Numbered from the stretch's first letter, positions 8,532 through 17,373 are shown. The stretch: DNA of 64,000 nt from Enterococcus sp. ZJ1622 (GCF_011038845.1 NZ_JAAKDW010000009.1:1-64000), one strand, 5' to 3'. The notes: generated by a model not told the origin, from the sequence alone. Numbers and translations are program-made.

Positions 8532-8560
8532 GAGGTTGTGACAACTGCCTCTTGCTTTGA
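8532..8560 (+). repeat. Hairpin repeat, truncated copy F
   Basis: Only the first ~29 bases of the family are present (GAGGTTGTGACAACTGC, then CTTGCTTTGA), similar to copy C. The rest is replaced by unrelated sequence. Confidence 0.6.
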
Positions 8561-8768
8561 ATGCCACGTAGATACATACTTCGTTTTTACTTTGATGTAC
8601 TCGATGGACTAAAAAAATAGCCGAACAAAAAGATGGGATTTCTGAACTGCCATACTTTACGACAAAGAAACCACATACTGATTGTTCAGCTATACTTTTC
8701 TTGCAAAACGACTTTGCTGGTTATTAAAGAGACTCAGATGATGCGTCAACTGCTTTTTCTGAGTTACC
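8561..8768. other. Non-coding stretch after the truncated repeat
   Basis: No convincing reading frame. A loose inverted repeat pairs GCCGAACAA (near 8612) with TTGTTCAGC (near 8685), and some blocks echo the hairpin repeats (AAATAGCCGAACAAAAA). It could be the decayed remainder of copy F plus inserted DNA. I see no transposase remnant. Confidence 0.35.
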
Positions 8769-8954
8769 TTAGCTATATGAGATCAGCAATGAAACAGCCA
8801 GTAAAGTAAACGTCTCGTGGGGGAGATAATCTTTACTGGCCTGTTCATTGCATATTATACTGTATTTTCCGCTTTTTGAATCAAAATGATAAAAAACGAC
8901 TGTTTTGGGATCATAACTGTGCGTTTTTGGGCCTTTTTTGTTTTCTTTCTTCAC
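8769..8954 (-). CDS. Possible small hypothetical protein
   Basis: 61 codons starting GTG at 8954, overlapping the stop of the upstream small gene by 4 nt (GTGA), which is the best argument for translation. The N-terminus is Lys-rich (KKENKKGPK) and the C-terminus hydrophobic. Against it: codons from 8798 to 8852 coincide with a long inverted repeat, and I recognise no family. It could be chance. Confidence 0.3.
   Translation of the reverse strand: MKKENKKGPKTHSYDPKTVVFYHFDSKSGKYSIICNEQASKDYLPHETFTLLAVSLLISYS
8798..8852. repeat. Long inverted repeat
   Basis: About 19 bp of near-perfect complementarity: CAGCCAGTAAAG on the left arm and CTTTACTGGCCTG on the right, extended by AATGAA/TTCATT, around a ~24-nt loop. 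No U run follows on either strand, so it is not a standard intrinsic terminator. Confidence 0.7.
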
Positions 8955-9238
8955 ACAATGAGATCATTGTCTAGCTCTTTCACCCCGTAAAGCGGTAGAA
9001 TGTTCTGATCTAATTGATAATAAATTTCTTTTTCACGATGTTTCATCAGCAAGATCAATAAATCTTTTGTTGGCAGCGCCACTTTGTTTTCTTCAAAAAC
9101 AAATACGAGCGCATGGGAATCATTTTCTGTCACGGCTGTCAAAGGTTGATATTTTTGACTTTTCTCAAGCAAGATATTCTGATACTGCTTCTTTCTCGGT
9201 GTGTTCGCAAGAATAGTCAATAAGTCGGCTGCACGCAT
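8951..9238 (-). CDS. Hypothetical small protein
   Basis: 95 residues, soluble, no recognised domain. A strong ribosome binding site (AAAGGAGA) precedes ATG 9238. The sequence has alternating hydrophobic stretches (ALVFVFEENKVALP, LLILLMKH) suggesting a small folded alpha/beta protein. It stands alone or with the doubtful 61-codon frame that overlaps its end. Confidence 0.65.
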   Translation of the reverse strand: MRAADLLTILANTPRKKQYQNILLEKSQKYQPLTAVTENDSHALVFVFEENKVALPTKDLLILLMKHREKEIYYQLDQNILPLYGVKELDNDLIV

Positions 9239-9303
9239 ACTGCTCTCTCCTTTCGCTTATGTATCAATAAAAAAGATCGTTAAAAAAAATTTCTATTTTC
9301 CTC

Positions 9304-9331
9304 TTGAAGAACTGTCTGCAATCAGTATAAT
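9304..9331 (+). promoter_or_regulatory. Predicted promoter of the YitT-family gene
   Basis: -35 TTGAAG (9304-9309), 16-nt spacer, consensus -10 TATAAT (9326-9331). The start codon follows 41 nt later. Confidence 0.7.
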
Positions 9332-9372
9332 GAAGAAGTTGCTGAAAATTTTCAAAAGAAAAGAGGTTAGAC

Positions 9373-10044
9373 ATGAAAAAATTAAATCTAATGACAGACT
9401 TAGGCGGAATTATCTTGGGAGCAAGCCTTTATAGCTTGGCTGTCACAGGGATCAACATTCCTTCAAAACTAGCAGATGGCGGTGTAACAGGCATTGCTTT
9501 GCTGTTGAATAACTTATTCGGATTTGCGCCTTCGATCACTTCTTTGCTTTTTAACTTACCTTTATTACTTATCTCATTATTTATTTTTGGAAAGCACGCA
9601 TTTCTTCGCACGATCGTTGGGACATTTGCGCTGGTTTTCTTTTTACATTTATGGGAAAGTCTTCATATACATTTTGCTGCTGACAGCCTTCTGGTCAATA
9701 GTATAATGACTGGCATCCTATCAGGTATCGGTTGCGGACTCGTGTTTCGTTTTGGCGGCAGCACTGGTGGAACAGACATCATCTACCAAGCAATCGAAAA
9801 ATATTTTCATGTAAAAATCGGAAAAAGTCTTTTTCTGATCACTTTTGGGATTTTAGTCGTCTCTTTATTATATCTAGATATCGAACACTTTATTTACACA
9901 TTGCTCAGCTGCTCTATTTTATCTTATACTTTAAATAAAGTGAAGTACTTGCAAGTGGCTAACCCGTTCAAAGCGTTGGCTGAGAAATCTACTGCAGAGC
10001 CTTTTGAGCCATTAGAGACTTTGGAACAGATGGAACAATCATAA
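9373..10044 (+). CDS. YitT-family membrane protein lacking the DUF2179 domain
   Basis: 223 residues with five to six membrane helices. The family motifs ADGGVTGIALLLNN and GGSTGGTDIIYQAI are present. Full-length YitT proteins carry a C-terminal cytoplasmic DUF2179 domain; here the protein ends with a short acidic tail instead. Transport substrate unknown. A second, full-length family member is at 52737-53612. Confidence 0.88.
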   Translation: MKKLNLMTDLGGIILGASLYSLAVTGINIPSKLADGGVTGIALLLNNLFGFAPSITSLLFNLPLLLISLFIFGKHAFLRTIVGTFALVFFLHLWESLHIHFAADSLLVNSIMTGILSGIGCGLVFRFGGSTGGTDIIYQAIEKYFHVKIGKSLFLITFGILVVSLLYLDIEHFIYTLLSCSILSYTLNKVKYLQVANPFKALAEKSTAEPFEPLETLEQMEQS

Positions 10045-10080
10045 AAGTCTCGCATTGTATACATGATATAACCTGTCAGA

Positions 10081-10109
10081 AAGATTGCGGAAATCCGCAA
10101 TCTTTTTTT
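10081..10109 (+). terminator. Intrinsic terminator after the YitT-family gene
   Basis: Perfect 10-bp stem AAGATTGCGG/CCGCAATCTT with a 4-nt loop and a run of seven T. Confidence 0.92.
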
Positions 10110-10157
10110 GTTCTATATTTTAGTTTGCGATAATTTTATTTTGTTCATCAAATCCAC

Positions 10158-10194
10158 AAAAAATGAGTATACACCGGTAAAACAGCGTATACTC
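10158..10194 (-). terminator. Intrinsic terminator of the disordered-protein gene
   Basis: Minus-strand stem TGAGTATAC/GTATACTCA (10164-10172 with 10186-10194), extended inward by CGC/CGG-type pairs, followed by six U. Confidence 0.8.
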
Positions 10195-10204
10195 AGATAT
10201 CACG

Positions 10205-10945
10205 TTATTTAAAATACCCATTTTCTCCTATGGAATTGCCTGGATCTTCAATCAGGCCTTGCAAGGAACGTTCAAGAATACTGTGTCCTTTTTTTGCTTC
10301 AGTTTCTTTTTTCTTCTTGCTCGTCTTTTCTACTTTGTTGAACGTTTTAACTGAAGGTTCATCGACTTTTTTCTCTTGATAAGGAACAGGTTCTGTATCA
10401 AATAAAAGATAAGAATCCTTTTCTTTTTTCATCGAATCAATCAGTTCGTTTTCCGGCACCTGGCTTTCTTTCGGATCAGGAATAATCGAAGCAGGAACAT
10501 ATTTAGGAACAAAATAAGAACGTTCTCTTACGGTGTGTGCAGTCTTTTCCTGATGGATATTGTTGCTACGTGCTGGACGTACATTTTCTGAACGTGGACG
10601 TGTCGTGTTTTCTCCAAACAATTTCTTTCGTCCAGTCGATGTCGTTTTCGGCTGATAATGTCCGCTGTAATCCGGCAGTTGTTCTTTATGCTTTTCCAAA
10701 TTTTCTTTATGCGGTACAGCTTTTGCTGAATCATTCAGTGTGCGCCGTTTGCGACGTGTTTGCTGCGATGATGTTTCAGAAAAATGAAACTCTTGCATCG
10801 GCTCATACAAGGGCCGATCCGTTGTGTCTGTCATTAAGTCATCTTGTCCATCAAATAACACACGCTGCTGGCTTTTATTCAATTTTACACCTGTTTCGTC
10901 ATCATACGCAGGAAAACGAAAATGTTTTCGTCTGATTTCTTTCAT
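10205..10945 (-). CDS. Unrecognised, highly charged, probably disordered protein
   Basis: 246 residues, no signal peptide or membrane helix. Rich in Lys, Glu, Arg, Ser and Pro with long low-hydrophobicity stretches. The most structured-looking pieces are the N-terminus (RRKHFRFPAYDDETGVKLN), a segment SYFVPKYVPASIIPDP, and the C-terminus (GHSILERSLQGLIEDPGNS), which could be short binding motifs on a flexible chain. ATG 10945 follows GAAGGAT. It is monocistronic, with its own terminator. I assign no function. Confidence 0.75.
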   Translation of the reverse strand: MKEIRRKHFRFPAYDDETGVKLNKSQQRVLFDGQDDLMTDTTDRPLYEPMQEFHFSETSSQQTRRKRRTLNDSAKAVPHKENLEKHKEQLPDYSGHYQPKTTSTGRKKLFGENTTRPRSENVRPARSNNIHQEKTAHTVRERSYFVPKYVPASIIPDPKESQVPENELIDSMKKEKDSYLLFDTEPVPYQEKKVDEPSVKTFNKVEKTSKKKKETEAKKGHSILERSLQGLIEDPGNSIGENGYFK

Positions 10946-11075
10946 TCAAACCATCCTTCTCAAAAATGGAACTTTTCTCAATGATAGCATAGATTCACCG
11001 AATGCAGTAGCAATGAGTCGCTAATTTTTAGGAAAATAAACAAAAATCTTAATCAGTTGCTTCGTCTACCATTTG

Positions 11076-12023
11076 TTACTTTGTAGTCTCTCGAATCACT
11101 AATTCCGGGAAAAACCGCCGATACCCTTGACTTGCCCCTTTTTCAGAAATTTTTTTCAGTAGCATTTCTCCGCATACTTCGCCCATGCGAATGATATCCT
11201 GCTTCACAGTCGTCAGCTTAGGAGCACTGATTTGATCTAGAAAGACTCCATCGAAACCAATCACACCGAAGTCTTCCGGCAAACTGCCTCCCGAATTCAA
11301 GATCGCTCTCACAACACCTAATGCCAGCCGATCCGAACTGCAGACGAAACAGGTTTTCTTATCAAACAGATGCCAATTCTCTGTCAAATAAGTTTCGGCC
11401 ATCGTGGAATGATTCGGGAAACGCACGATCGTTTCTGCTAGATTCGCTTCAGCAATCGCAGAGGAATAACCTCTCTCTCGTGATAGTTCAAATGGTTCAT
11501 CTACATCGATCCCGATATACACGATTGTTTCATAGTTGCGAGAAAGCGCGTACTGCACAGCTTTAGCCGTGCCATATTCATTGTCGCTGTCTACATAATC
11601 ATAGCCGAAGCAATTCTCGCCAAATAGCACGACTGGCTTTTCCAGCCGTTCGATCCAATCGAAGTCTTTCTCTCGCACACCCGTGATGATATAGCCATCA
11701 CATGAACCGACATCAAAGGCATCGTTAGTGACAAGCTGGAGGGAATAATGCGCTTTTCCGATCCGTTTGGCGATTCCCATCAGAAGATTCATGTAGTAAG
11801 GCTCAGTTGTGTCGATTTCTTCCAATATAAACAGTTTGATGATTTGTGAACGGTTCGATACTAATGCTTTTGCTGCGATATTGGGACGATAATCCAGTTC
11901 AGCCATCGCTGAAAAGACCAGTTCTTTCAATTCATCCGTTACTTGTTCTGGATGATTGATCACTCTTGAGACGGTCATTTTGGAAACATTGGCTCTTTTG
12001 GCAACATCTGCTAATGTAGGCAT
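11076..12023 (-). CDS. LacI/GalR-family transcriptional regulator
   Basis: 315 residues. The N-terminal helix-turn-helix reads TLADVAKRANVSKMTVSRVIN, with hinge helix region YRPNIAAKALVSNRS. The remainder is a periplasmic-binding-protein-like sugar-sensing domain, with the family feature FGVIGFDG near its end. Good ribosome binding site (GGAAGAG) before ATG 12023. No sugar-use operon is adjacent, so the target and effector are unknown. Confidence 0.92.
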   Translation of the reverse strand: MPTLADVAKRANVSKMTVSRVINHPEQVTDELKELVFSAMAELDYRPNIAAKALVSNRSQIIKLFILEEIDTTEPYYMNLLMGIAKRIGKAHYSLQLVTNDAFDVGSCDGYIITGVREKDFDWIERLEKPVVLFGENCFGYDYVDSDNEYGTAKAVQYALSRNYETIVYIGIDVDEPFELSRERGYSSAIAEANLAETIVRFPNHSTMAETYLTENWHLFDKKTCFVCSSDRLALGVVRAILNSGGSLPEDFGVIGFDGVFLDQISAPKLTTVKQDIIRMGEVCGEMLLKKISEKGASQGYRRFFPELVIRETTK

Positions 12024-12168
12024 GTTCTCTTCCTTTCTTCTTTTTTTCTATTTTATCAGATTTCATCCCACAAATCCGCTGACGGTCCATTTATTTAGCG
12101 AAAAAACGACGAAGTAGGAGTCCCGACAATGTCGCAACCCCTGCCTTTCACAGATATCTCTATCTTTT

Positions 12169-12942
12169 TCATTCATGATCCACTAGCGATTGTCTCAAAA
12201 ACAAAGCTGCCTCTTCCATCAAGGGAACCTGTACCATATGCCGCTGGTTCTTCGAAGAACGGAAAACGATTTGTCGACCATAGGACATGGACTGGTTTTT
12301 TTCCACAAAATCTGCTGTCTGCTCATAAGGGATCTTTTCGTCTGCCTTGCCGTGCCAAAAAAATAATGGGCGCCCTGCGAGTTTTTCAGGTTGCAAAGAT
12401 AGATCGTAGTGTTTGACCCAAGAGATCAGATCGAAATAATCCTTTGGCAGCAAGTAGTGATAGTCATCTGCCCTTTTTTGGATCTCTTGTCCGTATGCAA
12501 GCGGTGCTGGCGAGCCCATCAGACAGACTCCGCTTGTCAGTTCAGGATGCTTCACCATCAAGGCACAAGTGGTCATCCCACCCATCGACACGCCGCCAAC
12601 TGCGATTTTTTCATGAAGCACCCCTCTTTTTTCCAAATGCTCAAGAATTGTCTCGAATTCAAATAAATTCCCGTATATGCTGTTCCAGAATGTATACGAT
12701 GGGACAGAAGATACCGGCTGCTTCCTCTCGCCATGGTTCATCGCATCTGGCAGGATCACTCGAATCCCTTGCTGAGCGAATTTTCTTCCTTGAGTCAGCA
12801 CCAGCTCTTTACTTGTCTGCCACCCGTGATAATATATGACTACCGGAATTTTCTCATTTCTTAATTCTTCTTGGACCACTTCCAGCACAGGTATATTTTT
12901 GACCGAACGCTTTAAAATAATCGGATTCACTTGCCTAATCAC
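12169..12942 (-). CDS. Alpha/beta hydrolase (esterase-like)
   Basis: 257 residues. The nucleophile elbow is GVSMGG, the oxyanion region is IYYHGWQ, the acid is probably in WHGKADEKIP, and the catalytic His is probably in NQRHMVQ. This resembles YitV-type esterases of Firmicutes. GTG 12942 overlaps the end of the upstream membrane-protein gene by 8 nt; an alternative GTG is at 12930. Substrate unknown. Confidence 0.85.
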   Translation of the reverse strand: MIRQVNPIILKRSVKNIPVLEVVQEELRNEKIPVVIYYHGWQTSKELVLTQGRKFAQQGIRVILPDAMNHGERKQPVSSVPSYTFWNSIYGNLFEFETILEHLEKRGVLHEKIAVGGVSMGGMTTCALMVKHPELTSGVCLMGSPAPLAYGQEIQKRADDYHYLLPKDYFDLISWVKHYDLSLQPEKLAGRPLFFWHGKADEKIPYEQTADFVEKNQSMSYGRQIVFRSSKNQRHMVQVPLMEEAALFLRQSLVDHE

Positions 12943-13324
12943 CTATCTTCATTAAATTTGCTGAACGAAATAGCAGCCAGGCACTGACTACTACTTGGAA
13001 TAAACTCAATATCCCAAACAATAGCAAAACTTGACTAAAGGATGCCGAAAACAACAGAAGTGAACATAATCCCAAAACGCCTAATACTAGCGTCAAAAGC
13101 GGATAGATAGAGAAATTCAAAAAACTGGCTACGCTCCCAAAAATACTCCCGATAAACAATATCAGAAAGAAAAACACACTTAAGATCAACCCATCGGTCA
13201 AAGACATTTGAAAAACGATGTTCTCAACGTCAATAGGTTGTTGAATCGAATAGACACCTAGGTATATACTGAGTATGATACTGAACACATGACTCAAACA
13301 AATGACTCGGTTGACTAATTTCAT
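12935..13324 (-). CDS. Small integral membrane protein, unknown
   Basis: 129 residues from ATG 13324, which is 8 nt after AGG; in-frame GTG 13333 and ATG 13330 are too close to that site. Four hydrophobic segments are visible with almost no soluble part. No motif recognised. It overlaps the esterase gene downstream, so the two are probably expressed together. Confidence 0.7.
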   Translation of the reverse strand: MKLVNRVICLSHVFSIILSIYLGVYSIQQPIDVENIVFQMSLTDGLILSVFFFLILFIGSIFGSVASFLNFSIYPLLTLVLGVLGLCSLLLFSASFSQVLLLFGILSLFQVVVSAWLLFRSANLMKIGD

Positions 13325-13461
13325 TTTCATCACCTAACTTATATTTATAATTCTATTATAATCATTTTATCATTTTTTGTAACAAAAAGAGAGTCGATTT
13401 TTCCTAAAATTAACTTTTTTTGCTATTGTTGTCATAGACTGATTGAAAAGGAGCTGTTTTC

Positions 13462-14004
13462 ATGTTTGACCCTCGTATGCTTTTGATGATCTTTTTCATC
13501 AATTTTGCTTACATCACCTTGAACACCTTACGATTCATGCTCACAATGAAAGGCTATCGACTCGTCGCCCCACTTGTCAGTATGGTAGAGATTACGATTT
13601 ATATCGTTGGCCTTTCTCTAGTATTGGATCGCTTGGACAATCCGCTGAATTTGTTTGTTTATGCTTTAGGATATGCGGTCGGAATCAGTGTCGGGATTCT
13701 GATTGAAGACAAGCTGGCACTTGGCTATATCATGGTCACGACGATCTTGCCAGCGAATAGTTCAGAAGACAAAAATCTTCCAAGGATCTTAAGAGAACAC
13801 GGCTACGGAGTGACTCAAAGTTCAGCTATGGGACTGGAAGGAGAACGACTCGTATTAGAGATCCTCTCACCAAGAAAAAGTGAGAGAGAATTATATCGCC
13901 TGATCAAAGAGGTAGAAGAACGAGCATTTATGATTTCCTATGAACCAAAATATATTTCAGGCGGTTTCTGGACGAAGAAAGTCAGAAAACGACAATCCAA
14001 CTAA
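13462..14004 (+). CDS. UPF0316/DUF2179 membrane protein (YebE-like)
   Basis: 180 residues. Three membrane helices occupy about residues 1-95 (including YALGYAVGISVGILIEDKLALG), followed by a ~75-residue cytoplasmic DUF2179-type domain ending SGGFWTKKVRKR. The family is widespread in Firmicutes and of unknown function. It has a good AAAGGAG site before ATG 13462 and its own terminator. Confidence 0.88.
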   Translation: MFDPRMLLMIFFINFAYITLNTLRFMLTMKGYRLVAPLVSMVEITIYIVGLSLVLDRLDNPLNLFVYALGYAVGISVGILIEDKLALGYIMVTTILPANSSEDKNLPRILREHGYGVTQSSAMGLEGERLVLEILSPRKSERELYRLIKEVEERAFMISYEPKYISGGFWTKKVRKRQSN

Positions 14005-14016
14005 CCAGATCACACG

Positions 14017-14067
14017 ATAGTATACGGAGTTTAAATTAAATTTTTAAGTTCCGTATACTATTTTTTA
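14017..14067 (+). terminator. Intrinsic terminator after the UPF0316 gene
   Basis: Stem ATAGTATACGG (14017-14027) with CCGTATACTAT (14051-14061), A/T-rich loop, then a T run. Confidence 0.85.
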
Positions 14068-14150
14068 TTATTTAGATTAAAAAACATCGACATTCGCTCA
14101 TCATTTTGTTAATATATTTTATATCACTTATCAAAATTATTGGAGAAATT

Positions 14151-14774
14151 ATGGAACTACAACGAAAAACTACTCTATTTTTATATGCAGGGTCTTTTTT
14201 TTCTGGTTTAACGATCCTCTTTTTTATTTGCTTTGTTTATTTCAAAACTTCTACTACCCCTTGCAACGCGTTTGGATGGCTGCTTTTAGATCATTCTGAT
14301 GTGGGAGAAATTGAAGACAATCCTTTCTTTTTGATTCTTTCTTCGTTATGCGGACTGATTTTCTCCGTATATTTTGGTGCGTATTTCTTTCATCAAAAGC
14401 CTGGGAAATTGAATGAAGCTTCTGTCGTGCTCATCGCTTTGAAACTGTTTTCTTTTATAGCGATCCTTTTTTACTCTTTCAATCACAATTCCCTGCTCTT
14501 TTTCATTTTGAACGGGTTAATCGTGATTTTAACGATTTTTACGTTTTTTCTCTTTTCCCTTATTTTCAACCAGTTGAAGCTATCCATGTTTTTTCGGCTG
14601 ATTCCAGTTCTCTGTTTTGGCTACAGCGTCTTTTCTTTTTTGGTACTTGCAATGGCTCCTTCGATCGATCCTGCGAATATCCAAATAACAAGCAATTATC
14701 TGGACTTACTGTTTATCGGATGTCTGGGTCTTTTTATGCGAAGAACAAAAAAAGGACGTGAAAGAGCCGTCTGA
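14151..14774 (+). CDS. Multi-pass membrane protein of unknown function
   Basis: 207 residues with about six membrane segments and a positively charged C-terminus (RRTKKGRERAV). The layout resembles DUF998-like proteins, but I cannot confirm the family. ATG 14151 is 6-7 nt after TGGAG; an upstream in-frame TTG at 14106 has no ribosome binding site. Confidence 0.7.
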   Translation: MELQRKTTLFLYAGSFFSGLTILFFICFVYFKTSTTPCNAFGWLLLDHSDVGEIEDNPFFLILSSLCGLIFSVYFGAYFFHQKPGKLNEASVVLIALKLFSFIAILFYSFNHNSLLFFILNGLIVILTIFTFFLFSLIFNQLKLSMFFRLIPVLCFGYSVFSFLVLAMAPSIDPANIQITSNYLDLLFIGCLGLFMRRTKKGRERAV

Positions 14775-14814
14775 TCGCATACCGCTCTTTCTAAATCCTT
14801 TATCGATCGTATGT

Positions 14815-15270
14815 TTATAAGGAACCAGCTTTTCGATCCAGCCACATCTCTACGACTTTGCCATGTGTATACACTTTGAATAAGCTTTCGATTCTTTTTT
14901 CACCGCTGGATGCCACCACTAGATAGTAATCTCCATGAGCGTCAAAGTCTCGTTCACCGATCATCTGATACTTTAGTGTGTTCTCTTTTGCAGTTTCTTT
15001 TCCTCGTAGGTCTATAGCAGATGGATTGGATGTTTCCGCATTTTTTTCAAGTATCCAATCAATGATCACAGGAACGATCGTCGCAGCACGAAGTCGTTTC
15101 TTTCTTTGGATTGCTTCTGCTAATTCACTATCTGAAAAAGCTTGTCCGTCGAAACCGCCAAGAGATAATTCGGTTCTTACTTTTTTTGCTTCAAACGCTG
15201 GGATAAAAGTAGGGATCTCTGTTTGTTTTTTACTAGGGTTTTCAAAAACGACACTCTTCATCTTTTCCAC
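14815..15270 (-). CDS. Hypothetical soluble protein
   Basis: About 151 residues. The start is uncertain: GTG 15270 lies 8 nt from GAGG; ATG 15276 is too close and ATG 15261 is the next choice. No known domain seen. The middle (RAATIVPVIIDWILEKNAE) looks helical and the C-terminus (DYYLVVASSGEKRIESLFKVYTHGK) beta-rich. It is monocistronic and convergent with the membrane protein at 14151-14774. Confidence 0.6.
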   Translation of the reverse strand: MEKMKSVVFENPSKKQTEIPTFIPAFEAKKVRTELSLGGFDGQAFSDSELAEAIQRKKRLRAATIVPVIIDWILEKNAETSNPSAIDLRGKETAKENTLKYQMIGERDFDAHGDYYLVVASSGEKRIESLFKVYTHGKVVEMWLDRKAGSL

Positions 15271-15339
15271 TGCCATCACCTCGTATTTTGATTTACAAGG
15301 TCATATTATCATCATTTTCTAATGTTAACAAACAAAACG

Positions 15340-16230
15340 CTACTCATTATCTAACATTTTTTTAATGTAAGAAAAACTTTTTGGCATAAATCGGCTCTTC
15401 AATTCATTATATGCTTGCTTTTTGATGAATGCTACTGCATCTGTCGGCAAGTCTATCCCATCTGTACATTTGATGATGTCGAGCGGTTCCCGCTCCTCTG
15501 ACACGATCGGTAGCACCAGTTCATAGGCGTCGCTTTCCTGTGTCGTTTTTTCTACTGTACGCGTTGCTAGCAAGGATTCTAAAAAAATACTTGGTCGACG
15601 ATTTTTGAATTTCCCCTTGCGTATACGCTCAATGATCACTTCTACTTGATCAAAGTAATAAGCTTCATTCACATCTCCTATCAATTCGGCGATTTCTGAA
15701 AACTTAGAAGGTATCGGTAACTGGTTTTTTTGGATGAAAAAATAAACTGCTAAAGATAAAGGCAATTCTTCATCAGAAGAAAGAGAAACAAATCGATATG
15801 TAGAATTTCCAGCTGTCATCTTGCGCACTTGTCTGTCGTTTGTTACAGCATAAAAATATTCTGCTTCTTCTTCAAAGCAGTAGGTCCATATTTCTTCGCT
15901 CATGGCAAACTTCCGATCAATCTCTGTCATCGATTCAAGCTCAGAAGCGATCTTTTCCGTCAATGCACGACTATATTCCTGATAGTCATTTGGTTCAAAA
16001 ACAGGGAAATTCAGCCGATATCTGCGCGCTTTACGCAGGATCAAGCCATTTTCAATCAGCTGATCTAAAAAATGTTCGAAATCCTTTTGCGGGAATTCTT
16101 TTTTCAGCTCGCGCAAAATCACTTCTTCTTCTCGATGCGCATACAGATAGTCGATGAGTGAAGGAAATAGCGGGTCATTCACGAATTTTTGATAGGTTTT
16201 TACTTGATTCTCTGAATAAAAATAGTTCAT
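15340..16230 (-). CDS. Hypothetical protein, possibly DUF1803-related
   Basis: 296 residues from ATG 16230. The longer frame back to 16311 is unlikely, because a ppaC terminator occupies 16308-16350. The protein is soluble and charged, with a winged-helix-like N-terminal region (REEEVILRELKKEFPQKDFEHFLDQLIENGLILRKARRYRLN). That suggests a DNA-binding or adaptor role, but I recognise no family firmly; DUF1803 proteins found beside ppaC in streptococci are one candidate. Confidence 0.6.
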   Translation of the reverse strand: MNYFYSENQVKTYQKFVNDPLFPSLIDYLYAHREEEVILRELKKEFPQKDFEHFLDQLIENGLILRKARRYRLNFPVFEPNDYQEYSRALTEKIASELESMTEIDRKFAMSEEIWTYCFEEEAEYFYAVTNDRQVRKMTAGNSTYRFVSLSSDEELPLSLAVYFFIQKNQLPIPSKFSEIAELIGDVNEAYYFDQVEVIIERIRKGKFKNRRPSIFLESLLATRTVEKTTQESDAYELVLPIVSEEREPLDIIKCTDGIDLPTDAVAFIKKQAYNELKSRFMPKSFSYIKKMLDNE

Positions 16231-16307
16231 GTTTTTCTCTTTTCTATCATTTTTTATTTTAAGAAGCAATGGATCAGCATCATTTGAGATATTTCGATTT
16301 CTTCTCT

Positions 16308-16350
16308 TCAAAAAAGCCGAAATATCTTGAATCGCTCAGATATCCCGGCT
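16308..16350 (-). terminator. Intrinsic terminator of ppaC
   Basis: Minus-strand stem AGCCGGGATATCT (3' half AGATATTTCGGCT) with a 10-nt loop and a following U run. It lies 17 nt beyond the ppaC stop. Confidence 0.88.
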
Positions 16351-16366
16351 TGCTGATCTGCTTTTT

Positions 16367-17293
16367 TTAGTTGAAAGCTTCTGTTAATTGTGGCACGACT
16401 TGTTTTTTACGAGAAACGACACCTTCCAAGAATGCACGGTTATTTGTCAATTTCGTTTGGAAAGCTTCTTCTACTTTTCCTTTTTCTTTACCTGCAGCCA
16501 ATAATTCAGAATTGCTTTCGAGGATATCAGTTACAACTAGAACAAAAAGGTCGTATCCGTTCGCTGTCATTTCTTTTTCCATAGCAGCTTCCAATTCTGC
16601 CTGACGGTCCATTACTTCTTTCAGGTCAACTGTATTGACTTGTGCGATACGTACGCTTGAATCGCCCATTGGGAAGCTTTTTGCATCAAGATCAAGCAAT
16701 ACTTCTGCTGATTTGTCGCTTAGGTTCGTTCCTGCTTTCAGCATATCCAATCCATAGGCATTCAGATCAACTGCTGCGATTTCTGCAAGCTCTTTTGCTG
16801 CAGCTTCGTCTTCTAGTGTACATGTTGGTGATTTGAACAGCAAAGTGTCTGAAATGATCGCTGACAGCATGATTCCTGCGATTTCTTTAGGGATAGCTAC
16901 TTGGTTTTCTTTATATAATTTCAAGATGATCGTACTTGTACAGCCAACAGGTTCTGCACGGTAGTACAATGGGTTCGCTGTTTCGAAGTTAGCGATCCGA
17001 TGGTGATCCACTACTGCTAACACATTGACTTCTGCGATATCAGAGATGCTTTGCTGGAATTCGTTGTGGTCGACGAGCATCACATCGGCATTTTCCGCTT
17101 TGGCTGATTCAACCACACGTGGGGCTTGCAAGTTGAAATGATCAAGTGCAAATTGAGTTTCTTCATTAGGGTTACCTAAAGCAACAGCTTCTGTGTCTTT
17201 CCCTAATTCATTTTGCAGATGTGAAAAAGCAATCGCTGCACCGATTGCATCGGTATCGGGGTTTTGGTGTCCGAAAACTAAAACTTTTGACAT
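16367..17293 (-). CDS. ppaC: Manganese-dependent inorganic pyrophosphatase
   Basis: 308 residues, the usual family II (DHH) length. The metal-binding motifs are GHQNPDTDA near the N-terminus (His9, Asp13, Asp15), MLVDHNE and VVDHHR. The C-terminal substrate domain includes [10 protein letters not shown]. It hydrolyses pyrophosphate in the cytoplasm, pulling biosynthetic reactions forward. Single gene with its own terminator. Confidence 0.97.
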   Translation of the reverse strand: MSKVLVFGHQNPDTDAIGAAIAFSHLQNELGKDTEAVALGNPNEETQFALDHFNLQAPRVVESAKAENADVMLVDHNEFQQSISDIAEVNVLAVVDHHRIANFETANPLYYRAEPVGCTSTIILKLYKENQVAIPKEIAGIMLSAIISDTLLFKSPTCTLEDEAAAKELAEIAAVDLNAYGLDMLKAGTNLSDKSAEVLLDLDAKSFPMGDSSVRIAQVNTVDLKEVMDRQAELEAAMEKEMTANGYDLFVLVVTDILESNSELLAAGKEKGKVEEAFQTKLTNNRAFLEGVVSRKKQVVPQLTEAFN

Positions 17294-17334
17294 ATATGAT
17301 TCGCTCCTTTGTGATTTCTCCTACTTAATAATAG

Positions 17335-17373
17335 CAAAAAAACGGAAAGAAGCAATACTTAACTTCTTTCCGT
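17335..17373 (-). terminator. Intrinsic terminator of pflA
   Basis: Stem ACGGAAAGAAG/CTTCTTTCCGT (17342-17373) followed on the minus strand by seven U. Confidence 0.9.

Noticed and set aside
9736-9938. Frames on the opposite or alternate reading frames inside conserved genes (for example within the YitT gene, parC, topA)
   Set aside because: They lack ribosome binding sites, have unnatural composition, and lie within clearly conserved coding sequences.
14106-14150. Upstream TTG start for the membrane protein
   Set aside because: No ribosome binding site; ATG 14151 has TGGAG at correct spacing.
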